Below are positions 7,140 to 8,325 of a DNA stretch of 8,325 bases, in pieces. The notes under the pieces were generated by a model, which had not been told where the DNA came from, did no database searches, and saw only the letters and a list, made by a program, of their open reading frames with translations. Position numbers and translations under genes: made by a program. Source of the stretch: SFWF01 sp045539925 (lineage in GTDB: Bacteria > Bacillota > Clostridia > Oscillospirales > Acutalibacteraceae); NCBI GenBank assembly GCA_045539925.1, contig JAZQGH010000181.1, positions 1 to 8,325 of the forward strand, given 5' to 3'. Within the stretch, counting starts at the first letter, position 1, and every line of letters starts with the position of its first letter.

Positions 7140-7173
7140 GAACTTCCCCTGCCTCAAGAGGTGGGGGAAGTTC
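7140..7173 (+). repeat. Strong intra-operon inverted repeat (hairpin) between transketolase genes
   Basis: Arms 7140-7155 and 7158-7173 pair over 16 positions: GAACTTCCCC against GGGGAAGTTC is perfect, the next two positions are G-U pairs in the transcript, and CCTC/GAGG closes the stem. A realistic fold has a 15-bp stem with a CAAG tetraloop. It begins 11 nt after the upstream stop codon. The following bases are ACATAAAAATAGG with no T-run, so it is not an ordinary intrinsic terminator. It could stabilise the upstream mRNA, cause partial attenuation, or be a small dispersed palindromic element. The AGGAG of the next gene (7184-7188) lies outside the stem. Confidence 0.8.
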
Positions 7174-7198
7174 ACATAAAAATAGGAGAAGCTTAAAA

Positions 7199-8113
7199 AT
7201 GAGAACGGCATATTTAGAAGCTTTGTATGAACTTGCCTCAAAGGACAAAAATGTTTACGCTCTAATCTCCGACAACGGCGCTATTGTATACGATAAATTT
7301 CGCAAGGATTTTCCCAATCAATATTTAAATCTCGGGATATCGGAAGCCAATATGTTGGGCGTGGCGGCTGGAATGGCGTCCTGCGGAAAAATCCCTTTCG
7401 CCTATACCATAGGGGCTTTTCTTGCGTACCGAGCGTTAGAGTTTATCAGAAACGATGTTTGCTTGCAAAATCAAAACGTAAAAATCATTGGCACCGGTGC
7501 GGGGCAGATTTACAGCGCATTAGGACCTACTCATCACGCAACGGAGGATATGGGAACAGTCAGATGTTTGCCGAATATTGCTCTTATATGCCCTGCAAGC
7601 CCTATGGAAGCAAAAAAAGCTACATTGGCGGCTTACGAATACGAAGGGCCAGTATATCTTCGGTTAGGTACGAATAGGGAGCCTGAAATTTATGAAAGCG
7701 ATTATTCTTTTGAAATGGGAAAAGGCGTTGTTTTAAAAGAGGGACAAGACGCGACGATTATCGGCACCGGCGGCATTTTAAAGGATGCCCTTGAGGCAAG
7801 AGAATTTTTGCAAAAAGAAGGCATATCGGCACGAGTTGTAAATATTCATACGATTAAGCCAATTGATAGGGAAATCATAATAAAGGCCGTTGATGAAACG
7901 GGAAAAATAGTGACCGTTGAGGATCATAACGTAATAGGCGGACTTGGCAGCGCAGTAGCGGAAACGATAGCCGAATACGGAAAACCCGTCGCTTTTAAGC
8001 GAGTGGGATTAAAAGGATTTTCCCATGATTACGGCTCATACGCCGAAGTGAAGGCGGCAAACGGGATTGGGGTAAAGGATATAATACGAACAGTTAGAGA
8101 AATATTGGAGTGA
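7199..8113 (+). CDS. Transketolase, C-terminal subunit
   Basis: This 304-residue protein covers the pyrimidine-binding and C-terminal transketolase domains. E49 in LGISEANM is the likely glutamate that activates the TPP aminopyrimidine ring. Further landmarks are VAAGMASCGKIPFAYTIGAF (55-74), RNDVCLQNQNVKI (84-96) and the GPTHHATED block (109-117). The C-terminal domain carries TVEDHNVIGGLGSAVAE. It is the partner of the subunit at 6304-7128, and neither half alone has a complete active site. AGGAG (7184-7188) is 10 nt upstream of the ATG. The 70-nt gap before it is the longest inside the operon and contains the strong hairpin. The C-terminal halves of 1-deoxyxylulose-5-phosphate synthase and of pyruvate dehydrogenase E1 are related, but pairing with the N-half upstream favours transketolase. 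Confidence 0.92.
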   Translation: MRTAYLEALYELASKDKNVYALISDNGAIVYDKFRKDFPNQYLNLGISEANMLGVAAGMASCGKIPFAYTIGAFLAYRALEFIRNDVCLQNQNVKIIGTGAGQIYSALGPTHHATEDMGTVRCLPNIALICPASPMEAKKATLAAYEYEGPVYLRLGTNREPEIYESDYSFEMGKGVVLKEGQDATIIGTGGILKDALEAREFLQKEGISARVVNIHTIKPIDREIIIKAVDETGKIVTVEDHNVIGGLGSAVAETIAEYGKPVAFKRVGLKGFSHDYGSYAEVKAANGIGVKDIIRTVREILE

Positions 8114-8128
8114 AGAGTATTACACTCT
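8114..8128 (+). other. Small hairpin directly after the transketolase stop codon
   Basis: AGAGT (8114-8118) and ACTCT (8124-8128) form a perfect 5-bp stem with a 5-nt loop immediately after the TGA. No T-tract follows, so termination is not supported; a stem this short also occurs often by chance. Confidence 0.2.
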
Positions 8129-8152
8129 CTCGCCTATAGAGTCTGGAAATTC

Positions 8153-8182
8153 TTGAGAAGATTTACGACCGACCATTATATT
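8153..8182 (+). promoter_or_regulatory. Possible secondary promoter before the last gene
   Basis: TTGAGA (8153-8158) and TATATT (8177-8182) each match five of six consensus bases and are separated by 18 bp. They lie in the 96-nt gap between the transketolase C-subunit and the next gene, whose ATG is about 28 nt beyond the -10 element. This could give internal transcription of the downstream part of the locus, but AT-rich spacers produce such matches by chance. Confidence 0.35.
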
Positions 8183-8209
8183 TGAATATAAAATAATTGG
8201 AGGAAATAA

Positions 8210-8325
8210 ATGAATTTTGACAATGATATATGGCTAAAAAAACAAAAATTTATAATTTTTGGCGCAGGAATATTAGGTGCAGAATTTTGTAATGATTTTA
8301 AGAAATATGATATTATTTTTGGTTT
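8210..8325 (+). CDS. N-terminus of an unidentified protein with a GxGxxG nucleotide-binding motif (partial)
   Basis: Only 38 residues are visible before the right edge. ATG at 8210 has a strong GGAGG (8199-8203) at 6 nt spacing. A short lead (MNFDNDIWLKKQK) is followed by FIIFGAGILGAEF, a beta strand and a GxGxxG loop (G18-x-G20-x-x-G23) typical of a Rossmann-like nucleotide-binding fold. Such starts are seen on sugar-locus proteins of several kinds, including NAD-dependent oxidoreductases and FkbM-type methyltransferases with an N-terminal Rossmann region, so no function is assigned. The visible coding DNA is only about 23% G+C (26 of 115 bases counted at 8211-8325), far below the transketolase genes, which suggests a separate origin. 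Confidence 0.7.
   Translation, partial: MNFDNDIWLKKQKFIIFGAGILGAEFCNDFKKYDIIFG

Noticed and set aside
7140..7173. The intergenic hairpin as an intrinsic terminator
   Set aside because: No run of T follows on the plus strand, and on the minus strand the T-run lies before the stem, not after it, so neither direction fits a Rho-independent terminator.
1..8325. CRISPR array, riboswitch or attachment site
   Set aside because: I saw no regularly spaced direct repeats, and the leader of the operon (about 961-1007) is too short for a typical riboswitch. No tRNA gene or flanking direct repeat suggests an attachment site.

Overview
The window shows one end of an insertion sequence followed by a one-directional operon of nucleotide-sugar genes, of the kind found in lipopolysaccharide, O-antigen, capsule or exopolysaccharide loci. 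The heptose-type enzymes suggest a Gram-negative or other glycan-coated bacterium. I cannot name the lineage. Two oxygen-sensitive radical SAM enzymes and split transketolase subunits would suit an anaerobe, but that is weak inference.

Layout. Positions 1-736 (minus strand) hold the N-terminal two thirds or so of an ISAzo13-family transposase, which runs off the left edge. Positions 737-1007 are AT-rich and non-coding. They hold the putative IS end and a perfect consensus sigma-70 promoter (TTGACA, 17 bp, TATAAT; 926-954) pointing at the operon. The plus-strand genes then follow with short gaps: a GmhA-like SIS-domain sugar-phosphate isomerase (1008-1586), an extended SDR nucleotide-sugar epimerase (1590-2582), a two-domain nucleotidyltransferase/PfkB kinase with the HldE domains in reversed order (2605-4134), two tandem paralogous radical SAM proteins with Twitch/SPASM-like C-termini (4148-5206 and 5219-6292), and the N- and C-terminal halves of a transketolase (6304-7128 and 7199-8113). 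A strong 16-bp hairpin without a T-tract separates the two transketolase genes. After a 96-nt gap with a possible second promoter, a very AT-rich gene begins at 8210 and runs off the right edge. It starts with a GxGxxG nucleotide-binding motif.

How the genes may work together (inference). The split transketolase would make or reshape a ketose phosphate such as sedoheptulose 7-phosphate. The SIS protein would isomerise it to an aldose phosphate. The fused kinase/nucleotidyltransferase would phosphorylate C1 and activate it as an NDP-sugar, and the SDR epimerase would alter its stereochemistry. The two radical SAM enzymes do not belong to the known heptose pathway and suggest an additional, uncharacterised radical modification of the sugar or its precursor. 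No GmhB-type phosphatase, glycosyltransferase or transporter is visible, so the pathway is incomplete here. The combination of reversed HldE-like fusion, divergent SIS ligand residues, tandem radical SAM pair and dedicated transketolase is the part most likely to be undescribed.
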